From: Komagataeibacter oboediens
GTDB taxonomy: Bacteria; Pseudomonadota; Alphaproteobacteria; Acetobacterales; Acetobacteraceae
Direction of reading: 5' to 3'
Length of the DNA: 49,385 bases
NCBI RefSeq assembly: GCF_003207815.1
Contig: NZ_NKTX01000020.1
Location: forward strand, 1-49,385
Position 1 is the stretch's first letter. Every line of letters begins with the position of its first letter. The position numbers were made by a program, and so were the translations under genes. Of this stretch, positions 41,716 to 49,385 are shown piece after piece. The notes under the pieces are model-generated. The model worked only from the letters and a program-made list of their open reading frames with translations, was not told where the DNA came from and searched no databases.

Positions 41716-44256
41716 TCAGCCCGTCAGCGGCAGCAGGAACGGCGCGGTGCGGCTGTCTGGCGCGCGGGCGACATCATGCGGCGTGCCTGCGGCGACAATC
41801 CGGCCGCCGGCATCCCCCGCGCCCGGTCCCATGTCGATGATCCAGTCCCCGCGCGCTGCCACCCGCATGTCATGTTCGGCCACCACCACAGTATGGCCGC
41901 CATCGACCAGCGATTGCAGATGGGTCTGCAGCCGGTCCACATCCGCCGGATGCAGGCCGGTTGTCGGTTCATCAAGGATATACAGCGTATGGCCCCGGCG
42001 TTGCTTCTGCAGTTCGGTCGCAAGCTTGATGCGCTGCGCCTCGCCCCCCGACAGCTCGGTTGCGGGCTGTCCCAGTCGCAGGTAGCCAAGACCGCCCTGC
42101 TGCAGCGTACCCAGTGCGTTGGCCAGTGATGGCGTATCGGCAAAGAACGTGGCCGCGTCATCCACCGTCATGTTCAGAACGTCAGCAATGGATTTCCCGC
42201 GTATCGTGACTTCCAGCACATCCGGCTGGTAACGCGTGCCGTGGCAGGTGGGGCAAGGGGAATAGACACTGGGCAGGAACAGAAGTTCCACCATGACCGA
42301 ACCCGCGCCCTCGCAGGTGGGACAGCGGCCCTTCGGCAGGTTGAAGGAAAAGCGGCCTGCATCGTAACCGCGTGATTTCGCAAGGTCGGTTGCGGCATAC
42401 ATCTGCCGGATGGTGTCGAACAGGCCGGTATAGGTCGCAAGGTTGGAACGCGGGGTGCGGCCGATCGGCTTCTGGTCGATCATGACCAGCCGTTTGATCT
42501 GGCCGACGCCTGCGGCAACATGTCCCTGCGGTGTGCCGATGGGCATGTCCCCGATGTCCTCGCCGTCGGTGTCCTGCACCAGTTTCTGCCCCAGCGCGCG
42601 GGCGATGATGGCGGGCAGCGCCTGACTGACCAGACTGGATTTGCCCGACCCGGACAGGCCGGTCACGGTCACGAACGTGCCCAGCGGGATTTCGACGCTC
42701 AGGTCACGGAGGTTGTTCCACGTGATCCCGTCCAGTTTCAGCCACCCCTTCGGCGTGCGTGGCGTGCCCGCAATCGGCGCATCACTGGCGAACAGGTAGG
42801 GCGCGGTGCGTGACAGCTTCACGTTGCGCAGGCCGTCGGGCGGCCCGCTGTACAGCACCTTTCCCCCGCGCGTGCCCGCATCGGGACCGACATCGACAAT
42901 CCAGTCCGCGCGGCGGATCAGGTAGAGGTTGTGTTCCACGATGAACAGCGAATTTCCGGCTGCCTTCAACCCCTCCAGCGCATCCAGCAGGTTATGGGCA
43001 TCCGCCGGGTGCAGCCCGCTGGAGGGTTCGTCCAGCACATACACCACGCCAAACAGGTTGGAACGGATCTGTGTTCCCAGCCGCAGCCGCTGGTATTCCC
43101 CCGGTGAGAGGGTGGTGACGGACCGGTCGGCCTGCAGGTATCCCAGTCCCAGATGTTCCAGCACGCCGATGCGGCCGATCAGGTCGGCGGCCATGCGGCG
43201 GGCGGCAATGGCGGTGGCATCACCCGCCTGCGGTGTTTCCGCCAGCACCTGCGTGCCGTCAGCCAGCGGGGCAAGCGTGTGCGCGATGGTGGACAGGGTC
43301 TGCTGCGTCATCTGCGCAATGTTCAGACCGGCCAGCGTCACGCGCAGGGCATCGGGGTTGAGGCGCTGTCCATGGCAGGTTGGGCATGGGGTGGCGGTCA
43401 GGAAACGTTCGGCCCGCCTGCGCATGTTGGCACTCTGTGACGTGGCGAAGGTATGCAGCACGTACCGCCGCGCGCCGGTGAACGTGCCATTATAAGACGG
43501 CGGCACATGGTCACGTATCGCGCGCTGCACGGCAGCGTGGTCCAACCCGGGATAGACGGGATAGGTTGGCGTTTCCTCGGTATAAAGGATCCAGTCGCGC
43601 GTTTTCTGCGGCAGGTCGCGCCATGGGCAGTCTACGTCCACACCCTTGGTGATCAGGATGTCACGCAGGTTCTGTCCCTGCCATGCGGTGGGCCAGGCAG
43701 CCACGGCGCGCTGGCGGATGGACAGGCTGTCATCAGGAACCAGAAGGGCTGTGGTGGTGTCCATGATCCGCCCCTGCCCATGGCATTGCGGGCATGCCCC
43801 CATGGGGGTGTTGACGGAAAAGGATTCAGCTTCCAGCCGTTTCATCCCGGCGGGATAATGCCCCGCGCGGGAATACAGCATGCGCAGCAGGTTCGACAGC
43901 GTAGTGATGCTGCCGACCGAAGACCGCCCGGTGCCTGTGCCGCGCTGCTGCTGCAGGGCGATGGCGGGGGGCAGCCCTTCGATTGCGGTCACGTCGGGCA
44001 CCGGCATCTGCCGGAACAGCCGCCGTGCGTAGGGCGATACGGATTCCAGGTACCGTCGTTGCGCTTCAGCATACAGCGTCCCGAAGGCGAGGGATGATTT
44101 CCCCGATCCTGAAACCCCGGTGAACACCACCAGCCGGTCACGCGGCATGTCCACGTTCACGTCTTTCAGGTTGTGTTCGCGCGCGCCGCGCACATGTACG
44201 AAATCCGCCCGGTCGGATGAATCGGGGGCGGGATCGGAAGGGGGGCGCTGCGACAT
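41716..44256 (-). CDS. UvrA-family ATPase, short paralogue (UvrA2-like)
   Basis: An 846-residue UvrA-type protein with two ABC ATPase halves. Half 1: Walker [13 protein letters not shown] near residue 47, signature [11 protein letters not shown] near 389 (LSGGE is usual), Walker [14 protein letters not shown]. Half 2: Walker [14 protein letters not shown] near 545, [12 protein letters not shown] near 740, Walker [15 protein letters not shown]. Zinc-finger cysteines are CPQC, CPTC, CPTC and CPTC. It is about 90 residues shorter than standard UvrA, which suggests reduction of the UvrB- or DNA-binding insertion, as in the UvrA2/DrrC-like paralogues linked to tolerance of DNA-binding drugs. ATG at 44256 was preferred over 44271 for the GAAGG at eight bases. 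Confidence 0.88.
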   Translation of the reverse strand: MSQRPPSDPAPDSSDRADFVHVRGAREHNLKDVNVDMPRDRLVVFTGVSGSGKSSLAFGTLYAEAQRRYLESVSPYARRLFRQMPVPDVTAIEGLPPAIALQQQRGTGTGRSSVGSITTLSNLLRMLYSRAGHYPAGMKRLEAESFSVNTPMGACPQCHGQGRIMDTTTALLVPDDSLSIRQRAVAAWPTAWQGQNLRDILITKGVDVDCPWRDLPQKTRDWILYTEETPTYPVYPGLDHAAVQRAIRDHVPPSYNGTFTGARRYVLHTFATSQSANMRRRAERFLTATPCPTCHGQRLNPDALRVTLAGLNIAQMTQQTLSTIAHTLAPLADGTQVLAETPQAGDATAIAARRMAADLIGRIGVLEHLGLGYLQADRSVTTLSPGEYQRLRLGTQIRSNLFGVVYVLDEPSSGLHPADAHNLLDALEGLKAAGNSLFIVEHNLYLIRRADWIVDVGPDAGTRGGKVLYSGPPDGLRNVKLSRTAPYLFASDAPIAGTPRTPKGWLKLDGITWNNLRDLSVEIPLGTFVTVTGLSGSGKSSLVSQALPAIIARALGQKLVQDTDGEDIGDMPIGTPQGHVAAGVGQIKRLVMIDQKPIGRTPRSNLATYTGLFDTIRQMYAATDLAKSRGYDAGRFSFNLPKGRCPTCEGAGSVMVELLFLPSVYSPCPTCHGTRYQPDVLEVTIRGKSIADVLNMTVDDAATFFADTPSLANALGTLQQGGLGYLRLGQPATELSGGEAQRIKLATELQKQRRGHTLYILDEPTTGLHPADVDRLQTHLQSLVDGGHTVVVAEHDMRVAARGDWIIDMGPGAGDAGGRIVAAGTPHDVARAPDSRTAPFLLPLTG

Positions 44257-44468
44257 GGACGAAGCCTTCATGCAATGTGCCGGTTACGGCGGTGCGTCTG
44301 TGCCCCCGTTATAACGCGGGAGTGAGATTTTGTCTGGCCCGGTTTATTCTGTTATCGCACGTTTAATAATTATATATGGAAAGGTCGTGGGCCACCCGCT
44401 TGACCGATGGGACAGGGCAGCGCATCAGGAAGATTGATACAGAACGAACGATCAGGGCAGGCGGAAGC

Positions 44469-44933
44469 ATGAAAAGGTTCATCATACTGGGCGCATCGAT
44501 ATGCCTGTTTTCCGGGGCGGCCCACGCGGCGGGTGCCGCCCGCCATGGGGAGACGGCGCCCGTCATTGCCGAGGCCGAGCGTCACGTCGCGGCCACGCTG
44601 CCTGATCCGCACGGGGTGACATTCCGCAACGTTGCGGTGCACCCCATGGATGCGACATCGGTGGTGTGCGGCGAAATGGCCCCGCACAATCCGCCCGCCG
44701 GCGGGGTGTTCATGAAGTTCGGCTATGTGCAGGGACAGGATGACCCGGTGATCTTCAGCGGCCGCGAAGTGCCGCAGAAAGTCGAGTTCAATGAAGTCAA
44801 TTCATGGCTGAATGACAGCATCAAGCTTGAGGACCTGGAGGAAATGGGTTGCGTGCCCCGTGGCACCTACCATAGCTATAACGAACGTCTGAACAGGGTT
44901 ATGTCCCAGCGCAAGCAGTTTGGCGTGAACTGA
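44469..44933 (+). CDS. Secreted protein of unknown function
   Basis: A 154-residue precursor with a clear signal peptide (MKRFIILGASICLFSG, cut after AHA at about 21). The mature part includes VIAEAERHVAATLPDPHGVTFR, two cysteines (VVCGEMA and GCVPRG) and an acidic SIKLEDLEEM near the end. The LPDPHGVTFRNV pattern recalls small periplasmic proteins of alphaproteobacteria, but I cannot name the family. GCGGAAGC lies before the ATG. It diverges from the uvrA-like gene over about 210 bases. Confidence 0.75.
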   Translation: MKRFIILGASICLFSGAAHAAGAARHGETAPVIAEAERHVAATLPDPHGVTFRNVAVHPMDATSVVCGEMAPHNPPAGGVFMKFGYVQGQDDPVIFSGREVPQKVEFNEVNSWLNDSIKLEDLEEMGCVPRGTYHSYNERLNRVMSQRKQFGVN

Positions 44934-45132
44934 GGGCAGGGCAACTTGTGTCCCCGGCGTGTGTTATGCGGGGCATGCATCCGGACGCCACGTCTGTGGC
45001 GACATCAATCGCAGCCTGTCTGCCGGCCAGTGGTGTCAGGGCGGCCCCGTGACTGGATGATCCTGTAATGATGGCGGGGTTCAGGCCGACAGGGTAGCGC
45101 GGTGTTTCATGCCGCGCAGGGAAGGGAAATTC

Positions 45133-45363
45133 ATGACAGATGTAACGCAGTCCATGCTGGGCCAGGATGTGTTCGCGACAGGTTCGGGCCGTATGGGCAC
45201 GCTGACAGCCGTCAACACCAATGCTACCATCCAGATCACGGTTGATGGTCCGGCGGAAAGTACCTTCACCATTCCCGTATCATGGGTGCAGTCTACCGAT
45301 GGCGGCAAGATCCTGCTCAGCCATACGCTGGAAGATGTACAGTCCTATACTCCACCCGCCTGA
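45133..45363 (+). CDS. DUF2171-like protein
   Basis: A 76-residue protein with alternating strands: MLGQDVFATGSGRMGTLTAV, then TIQITVDGPAESTFTIPVSWV. The DVFATGSGRMGTLTAV and SWV pieces suggest a DUF2171/PRC-barrel-like small barrel. GGAAGGG lies about six bases before the ATG at 45133. It is followed after about 40 bases by the dipeptidase gene on the same strand. The function is unknown. Confidence 0.65.
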   Translation: MTDVTQSMLGQDVFATGSGRMGTLTAVNTNATIQITVDGPAESTFTIPVSWVQSTDGGKILLSHTLEDVQSYTPPA

Positions 45364-45406
45364 ATGATGGTACGCTGACTGCCTGATGTGATGGGAAGTG
45401 CCGCGC

Positions 45407-46129
45407 ATGCCGCATGAAACGCAACGGCAGGCTGTCCCGGTTGCAGATGCGCGGCCGGATGGGGATACGTTTCGCGTGCCACTGCAGCATGCGCCTGAGG
45501 TACTGCTGGCCCAGGCGCGGGCCGTGCGCATGCCGGTCTTCGCGCCATCACGCAGGGTGTCCGATCTGGTTGACATCACGCAGGTTGATCCGGCCATCGC
45601 GCTGGATATCCGGTACGCCACGGCGCGGAATTTTCTGGGGTTTCCCATCTACCCCGCTGCGCGCGCCTTCCTGCAGCGTCCGGCGGCCCTTGCCCTGTCC
45701 CATGCGCGCGGGCTTGCGGCACGACATGGTTATGGACTGCTGGTTTATGACGCCTATCGCCCCTGGCATGTCAGTTACCTGTTCCGGCAGGCGGTGCCGG
45801 AAGCCCTGTATGAATTCGTTGGTGATCCAGCTGTCGGTTCACGCCACAACCGTGGATGCGCCGTGGACCTGACCCTTTGGGATCTGGCCACGCGCCAGGT
45901 CGTGTCCATGCCGTCGGGATTTGATGAAATGACGCCGCGTGCCCATGTCACCTATGCGGGCGGTGATGCCGGGACGCGTGCCCGGCGTGACCTGCTGGCC
46001 CGTATCATGGCGGCAAGCGGCTTCCTGCCGCTGGCCGAGGAATGGTGGCATTTCGATTATGTTGACTGGCAGGATTATCCGGTCATGGACCTGCCTTTTG
46101 ATACGGTCGGGAACACCCCCATACGCTGA
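45407..46129 (+). CDS. VanX-type D-Ala-D-Ala dipeptidase (M15 family)
   Basis: A zinc peptidase of family M15D, 240 residues, related to VanX and DdpX, which hydrolyse D-alanyl-D-alanine. Conserved parts: LDIRYATARNFLGFPIYP near residue 69 (substrate-binding region), LLVYDAYRPWHV near 113 (Arg), GSRHNRGCAVDLTLWD near 147 (zinc ligands His and Asp), the MPSGFDEMTPRAH segment, and EEWWHFDY near 212 (catalytic Glu and third ligand His). No signal peptide, so probably cytosolic, for recycling of cell-wall D-Ala-D-Ala. ATG at 45407 is preceded by GGGAA at about nine bases. No van-type resistance genes are near. Confidence 0.93.
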   Translation: MPHETQRQAVPVADARPDGDTFRVPLQHAPEVLLAQARAVRMPVFAPSRRVSDLVDITQVDPAIALDIRYATARNFLGFPIYPAARAFLQRPAALALSHARGLAARHGYGLLVYDAYRPWHVSYLFRQAVPEALYEFVGDPAVGSRHNRGCAVDLTLWDLATRQVVSMPSGFDEMTPRAHVTYAGGDAGTRARRDLLARIMAASGFLPLAEEWWHFDYVDWQDYPVMDLPFDTVGNTPIR

Positions 46130-46141
46130 CCGGATCCGGCA

Positions 46142-46453
46142 TCAGTCGTTATGGATGGTGCGGTCGATCGAACGTCCGGCCTTTTCCGCCGGTCCCTTTG
46201 GCGGGTCAAAGGTATCCTGCATCTTGTCACCGAAATGATCTATTTTCTCGCCCGTGGTTTCGTGGTGGCGCTTGCACGCGCTCAGCCCCGTGCCCGCCAG
46301 CACCAGTGCCAGACCAAGCGCGGTCAGTGAACGCACACGGCGGCGGGACGGGAGTGTGGGATGGTCATGATGCAGGGACAGGCGGAACTGGATACGGGTC
46401 AATGCGGGGGTTGTGCCCGATGGTGTCGTGGACGAAGACGTATGCGTATCCAT
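46142..46453 (-). CDS. Small lipoprotein-like protein
   Basis: A 103-residue product. A Ser/Thr-rich and Arg-rich lead of about 42 residues precedes a hydrophobic ALGLALVLAGTGLSAC with lipobox LSAC (Cys 60), then a short charged mature part (GEKIDHFGDKMQDTFDPP and GPAEKAGRSIDR) like entericidin/YgdI-type small proteins. The lead is long for a lipoprotein signal; a GTG at 46336 would give a more usual one but lacks a ribosome site, whereas the ATG has AGGAA at eight bases. It converges with the dipeptidase gene, 12 bases away. Confidence 0.65.
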   Translation of the reverse strand: MDTHTSSSTTPSGTTPALTRIQFRLSLHHDHPTLPSRRRVRSLTALGLALVLAGTGLSACKRHHETTGEKIDHFGDKMQDTFDPPKGPAEKAGRSIDRTIHND

Positions 46454-46535
46454 GTGCGGGTTCCTGCCGTGGTATGATGAATCCTCAACTATGAAAACGC
46501 TACCCGGGTTCCGGTTGCACATAAATGTGAGCCGC

Positions 46536-46853
46536 TTAGCTGAACATGGCCCGGCAGTCCGGGCACAGGCGCAGGAAACGGCCATCCGCGACAAAGGCGG
46601 TATCGCAGTTCAGGCAGGTGCGGCGTACCTGGTCCGGCCGGTCCATGGGCAGGGCATTGCGGATGCGGTGGCGGCGCAGGTGGGCCTCCAGTGTCTTGAT
46701 GTTCAGGCCCAGCCTGCGCGCGGTTTCACGATTAGAGCAGCCCTGCCTGCGTAACTGCGCAATGGCCGGGGCAATGGCCGCCCAGTCCAGTCGTGGGCGA
46801 CAGGGTGTGGGGGATGTCTGTACGCTCTGCGCGTGTTTGTGTGCATATTCCAT
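46536..46853 (-). CDS. Small helix-turn-helix plus zinc-ribbon regulator
   Basis: A 105-residue protein. Residues 25-63 form a helix-turn-helix with QGCSNRETARRLGLNIKTLE, resembling resolvase/GcrA-like DNA-binding folds, followed by RRHRIRNALP. Residues 80-100 form a zinc ribbon (C80-x2-C83 and C97-x2-C100). It is a likely DNA-binding regulator. It faces a small acidic-protein gene across an AT-rich region with two palindromes; one lies nine bases before its own start codon, which would block its expression when bound. The start ATG at 46853 lacks an obvious Shine-Dalgarno sequence. Confidence 0.75.
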   Translation of the reverse strand: MEYAHKHAQSVQTSPTPCRPRLDWAAIAPAIAQLRRQGCSNRETARRLGLNIKTLEAHLRRHRIRNALPMDRPDQVRRTCLNCDTAFVADGRFLRLCPDCRAMFS

Positions 46854-46861
46854 ACGACACT

Positions 46862-46880
46862 TGTGTTAAAAAAATACACA
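46862..46880. promoter_or_regulatory. Palindromic operator-like site 1
   Basis: TGTGTTAAAAAAATACACA: TGTGT and ACACA arms around an A-rich centre, nine bases from the start of the HTH/zinc-ribbon gene. Confidence 0.6.
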
Positions 46881-46934
46881 TGCAGCAAGAAAATAGTGAG
46901 GATAGAAAAAATATAATCATGCCTGCCAGATGTT

Positions 46935-46955
46935 TGTGTATTTTTTTCATACACA
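46935..46955. promoter_or_regulatory. Palindromic operator-like site 2
   Basis: TGTGTAT, seven T-rich bases, then ATACACA (21 bases in all). It has the same arms as site 1 but an opposite A/T centre, and lies about 15 bases before the small acidic-protein gene. Centres of the two sites are about 74 bases apart. Confidence 0.6.
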
Positions 46956-46969
46956 TACAAGGACACATC

Positions 46970-47230
46970 ATGCACGATCCCCATTTGCCCGCAGGCTGTA
47001 CCCAGACTGACATCGACGCCCGATTCGAACCGGAAGAACCCGCATGGGTCGCGTCCTATGTCACGCAGCTCCGGCATCGCCTTGACCGTCTGGAGACGAT
47101 CCGGACGGAACTGGCGGCCGATTGCTTTGATGGCGCATATGACGGGGCGGATATCCTTGGCTATCTGGATGACGAAATGGAAACGGTCCGCATGGAGATC
47201 GAACACCCACAGCTCACGGGTGGGGACTGA
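46970..47230 (+). CDS. 86-residue acidic protein of unknown function
   Basis: An acidic helical protein: FEPEEPAWVASYVTQLRHRL, then DRLETIRTELAADCFDGAYDG and YLDDEMETVRMEIEHPQ. It probably forms a helical bundle or coiled coil. AAGGAC lies eight bases before the ATG at 46970. It is divergent from the HTH/zinc-ribbon gene; the palindromes between them suggest control by that protein. I do not recognise the family. Confidence 0.65.
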   Translation: MHDPHLPAGCTQTDIDARFEPEEPAWVASYVTQLRHRLDRLETIRTELAADCFDGAYDGADILGYLDDEMETVRMEIEHPQLTGGD

Positions 47231-47326
47231 TCCCATTCAGTGGGGCGGGGCCTGAATATTTCCATTTGAAAATGAAATCGGGAACCGGCAGAAGCAAGGG
47301 GAAAACCCTTTTTGCATGGATATGGA

Positions 47327-47845
47327 ATGACCGAACCGACCTGCCTGCCCGATCTGGATCATGAACATTTCCTGCGGCAGTCCTTTGCCGTGGCGGAGCG
47401 CGCGCGTCAGGGCGGCGACCATCCTTTCGGCTGCGTGCTGGTGGATGCCCAGGGCAACGTGGTGATGGAACAGGGGAATGGTTACACGGCGGAAGGTGGC
47501 GACATGACTGCCCATGCCGAACGCCTGCTTGCCACACGGGCATCGAAAACCTATGCGCCGGACATGCTGGCGTCATGCACCATGTACACTTCCGCCGAAC
47601 CCTGTGCGATGTGTGCGGGTGCGGTGTACTGGAGCGGGATCGGCCGCGTGGTCTATGGACAGAGCGAGGCCAGCCTGAAGGAGATAACGGGCAACCATCC
47701 CGAAAACCCGACGCTGGACCTGCCCTGTCGCATGGTGTTCGCGGCGGGCCAGCGACCGGTGGCCGTCATCGGTCCCCTGCTGGAAGATGAAGCTGCTGAA
47801 TTGCAGCGTACCTTCTGGCGGGAAAAGAACACGTCGGCTGTCTGA
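47327..47845 (+). CDS. Nucleoside/guanine deaminase (cytidine deaminase fold)
   Basis: A 172-residue zinc deaminase. Zinc ligands and catalytic Glu are visible as HAERL near residue 64 and SAEPCAMCAGAVYWSGI near 88 (PCxxC). GDHPFGCVLVD near 31 is the substrate-side loop typical of guanine/nucleobase deaminases of the GuaD/TadA-like group, and the ending LEDEAAELQRTFWRE fits that group. It probably deaminates guanine or a related base in purine salvage. The ATG at 47327 was chosen; a TTG five codons upstream is possible. A two-hairpin repeat follows. Confidence 0.9.
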   Translation: MTEPTCLPDLDHEHFLRQSFAVAERARQGGDHPFGCVLVDAQGNVVMEQGNGYTAEGGDMTAHAERLLATRASKTYAPDMLASCTMYTSAEPCAMCAGAVYWSGIGRVVYGQSEASLKEITGNHPENPTLDLPCRMVFAAGQRPVAVIGPLLEDEAAELQRTFWREKNTSAV

Positions 47846-47866
47846 TCATCCATTGATGGGGAAATG

Positions 47867-47943
47867 GAAATTTTGGTGTGTCGCTTATTTGGGAAATAGG
47901 CGGCATTTTTCCGAAGCTTTCTGAAAAAGCTTCACCAGAAACT
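47867..47943 (+). repeat. Two-hairpin intergenic repeat, copy i
   Basis: GGAAATTTTGGTGTGTCGCTT with ATTTGGGAAAT and AGGCGGC (first hairpin, imperfect), then GAAGCTTTCTGAAAAAGCTTC (second hairpin, 21 bases) and CACCAGAAACTG. It lies between convergent genes. Confidence 0.9.
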
Positions 47944-47968
47944 GCTTATGATTTTCAGGTCCATGCCG

Positions 47969-48478
47969 TCAGAACCCATTGGTCGTGGTCTGTCCGTTGG
48001 CCATGGAATAGGAACAGGCCCGCTCGCCATCGGTTACCACCAGCCATATGATATTGCGCAGCCCGGTATAGAACTGCCCTGCATCCTTCAGTGAGGTATA
48101 GCCGTGATGGCGGAACCATGAAGCGACGATGGTCGTGGGCTGGGTACCGAAAGATTTCTTGATCGTTTCCAATAGCTTGTCACATTGCCCACGCGTGAAG
48201 CTGTCGTGGTCCTGATACCATATGCCGACCAGTATGCTGTTGCGCCGGGGGTCGAAATCGGCCACCGGCATCATGTCGCTGTCATAGCTGTCGGGCAGGC
48301 TGTCGATTTCATGCTGCATGGCGCGCTCGGCCCGGATCAGGCCAAGGTCCATCATGGTCAGCTTGTCGGCAAATAATGTACTGATCACCTGTGACGGAGA
48401 TGTCTGGGCGGCAGCGGTGCCGCAATATCCGGACATAAGGGCAAGAAACAGGAACAGATAACGCAAGATATCCCCCAT
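47969..48478 (-). CDS. Secreted protein of unknown function
   Basis: A 169-residue precursor with a signal peptide (YLFLFLALMSGYCGTAAA, cut at about 24). The mature part is mixed alpha/beta, with ISTLFADKLTMMDLGLIRAE and then FDPRRNSILVGIWYQDHDSF, and two cysteines (QCDKLL and RACSYS) likely to pair. I do not recognise the family. The next gene on its 5' side is the IS66-type element about 210 bases away. Confidence 0.75.
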   Translation of the reverse strand: MGDILRYLFLFLALMSGYCGTAAAQTSPSQVISTLFADKLTMMDLGLIRAERAMQHEIDSLPDSYDSDMMPVADFDPRRNSILVGIWYQDHDSFTRGQCDKLLETIKKSFGTQPTTIVASWFRHHGYTSLKDAGQFYTGLRNIIWLVVTDGERACSYSMANGQTTTNGF

Positions 48479-48691
48479 GACAGGAACTGGTTCGGGCCAT
48501 CCTTGTCACGGATGGGGCCGGTACGGACGGTCCTGTATTTCATGTCATGACATGGATTAAATAAAAATAACCTTTTAGGCCACCGTGCGTATCTTGAAAG
48601 TTATGCGAATAAGTCCTATCTGCCATGAGAATAATAGCTGACATGGCGGTGAATGGGAGTGCACGCGATATGACACGGATAAAGCTTGCCC

Positions 48692-49385
48692 GTAATCATC
48701 CGGCGAGAGACGCGGGCGTATTCAGGCGGCGATGGTATTGTGGACCTGCTGGTGGGCTTTCCAGTGCCAGGGCAGGAGTTCATGGAGGCGTGGATTGGGA
48801 ATGTCATTGATCCGTGCCAGGACATCGGCGAGCCATGCCTGGGGATCAACATCGTTCAGGCGCGCGGTGACGATCAGGGAATACATGGCGGCGGCGCGCT
48901 CTCCGCCACGATCGGACCCGGCGAACAACCAGGCTTTCCTGCCCAGGGCGATGCCGCGTAGGGCGCGTTCTGCTGCATTGTTCGTCAGACAGATACGGCC
49001 ATCTGTGAGGAATCGTGTGAATGTATCGGCACGCCGTAGAAAATAGTTCATGGCGTGGGCAACGGGATTTTTGGTCGACATGCGCCGGCAACACTCCCGC
49101 ATCCAGTCGAACAGATCGTCGACCAGAGGGGCTATGTCTGTTTGACGGACTGCCAGCCGATGTTCTGGGGGCGTACCGTTGATGGTGCGCTCGGCTTGGA
49201 ATATGGCGTCGATCCTGCCTACTGCCTCTATGGCGAGGGGCGCCTTGTCCCTCTCGGCGATTTTGAACAGTCCCCTGCGTCCATGCGCCCAGCATCCGGC
49301 GGAGACAACCGGCGCGGGTTGGCGTCCCGGTTTCGCCAGAGTGTTATAACCCGCATAGGCGTCTGACTGCAAAATGCCGGTCCAG
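48692..49385 (-). mobile_element. IS66-family element, one end
   Basis: The element enters from the right edge. Its left boundary is put at GTAATCATCCGGCGAGAG (48692), because IS66-family ends begin GTAA and the transposase stop lies 30 bases inside. The bases just outside, GCTTGCCC (48684-48691), would be the predicted 8-bp duplication. The other end is outside the window. Confidence 0.8.
48722..49385 (-). CDS. IS66-family transposase (TnpC), C-terminal part
   Basis: The last 220 residues of an IS66 transposase; the 5' part lies beyond the right edge. The first visible residues WTGILQSDAYAGYN hold the second catalytic Asp region of the DDE domain. CWAHGRRGLFKI and DGRICLTNNAAERALRGIALGRKAWLFAGSDRGGERAAAMYSLI (in two blocks) are the conserved IS66 C-terminal motifs with the Glu of AAERA, and the ending is INDIPNPRLHELLPW. 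No frameshift or stop is seen in this part. IS66 elements usually also carry tnpA and tnpB, which would be further right. Confidence 0.95.
   Translation of the reverse strand, partial: WTGILQSDAYAGYNTLAKPGRQPAPVVSAGCWAHGRRGLFKIAERDKAPLAIEAVGRIDAIFQAERTINGTPPEHRLAVRQTDIAPLVDDLFDWMRECCRRMSTKNPVAHAMNYFLRRADTFTRFLTDGRICLTNNAAERALRGIALGRKAWLFAGSDRGGERAAAMYSLIVTARLNDVDPQAWLADVLARINDIPNPRLHELLPWHWKAHQQVHNTIAA

Noticed and set aside
48541-48554. Perfect palindrome CATGTCATGACATG
   Set aside because: Related ATGTCATGACAT-like strings occur by chance elsewhere in the window (for example near 5772), without consistent placement, so no function is claimed.

Overview
The window reads as chromosomal DNA of a high-GC alphaproteobacterium, most probably an acetic acid bacterium of the Komagataeibacter/Gluconacetobacter group. 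The support is gene content (GntP gluconate permease, exported and cytosolic aldose mutarotases, an OprB-type sugar porin, a PAS-GAF-GGDEF-EAL protein, eukaryotic-type NADP isocitrate dehydrogenase), the uniform GC-rich codon use, and a recurring two-hairpin intergenic repeat that I associate with this group. The genus is inference; no rRNA gene is present.

Layout. 0-6.5 kb: the start of an OprB-like porin (running off the left edge) behind a clear cobalamin riboswitch, then a minus-strand run of ribokinase, RlmJ, a c-di-GMP phosphodiesterase-type protein and an exported cupin. 6.6-15.8 kb: tRNA-Tyr with a terminator, then plus-strand genes: RlmB, a FUSC-family transporter overlapping a RidA protein, a Tat-signal SDR oxidoreductase, CHRD and other secreted proteins, a cytosolic aldose epimerase-like protein, and a secreted protein overlapping bluB (lower ligand of B12). 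16.07-18.15 kb: a complete IS1595-type element of lower GC, with terminal inverted repeats, an 8-bp A-tract duplication and a P63C-domain passenger gene. 18.3-27.6 kb: DedA, an NsrR-like Rrf2 regulator with a probable own operator, YqhA, a DAACS symporter, Icd, a phosphoethanolamine-transferase-like sulfatase-fold enzyme, an SGNH hydrolase and a membrane-anchored Mrr-like nuclease. 27.6-37 kb: an accessory-looking stretch of tiny genes, lipoproteins and orphan secreted proteins, with an SMR efflux pump, a periplasmic GalM and a GT25 glycosyltransferase. 37.2-39.2 kb: rfbBA for dTDP-sugar synthesis. 40.2-47.9 kb: GntP permease, a UvrA paralogue, a VanX-type dipeptidase, a DUF2171 protein, a small HTH/zinc-ribbon regulator facing a small acidic protein across two palindromes, and a nucleoside deaminase. 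48.69 kb to the right edge: the end of an IS66-family element.

How the genes fit together. Several genes suit a periplasmic-oxidation lifestyle: porin, exported mutarotase, gluconate permease and ribokinase handle sugars and sugar acids; rfbBA, GT25 and the phosphoethanolamine-transferase-like enzyme concern the cell surface; the riboswitch and bluB both concern cobalamin. Nine copies of an approximately 80-bp two-hairpin repeat sit at gene 3' ends, seven of them between convergent genes. The most unusual observations are the B12 riboswitch in front of a sugar-type porin with a duplicated hairpin at the start codon, the P63C-carrying IS1595 element with a TIR-like copy at its transposase start, the paired palindromes beside the HTH/zinc-ribbon gene, and several tiny genes with good ribosome-binding sites.
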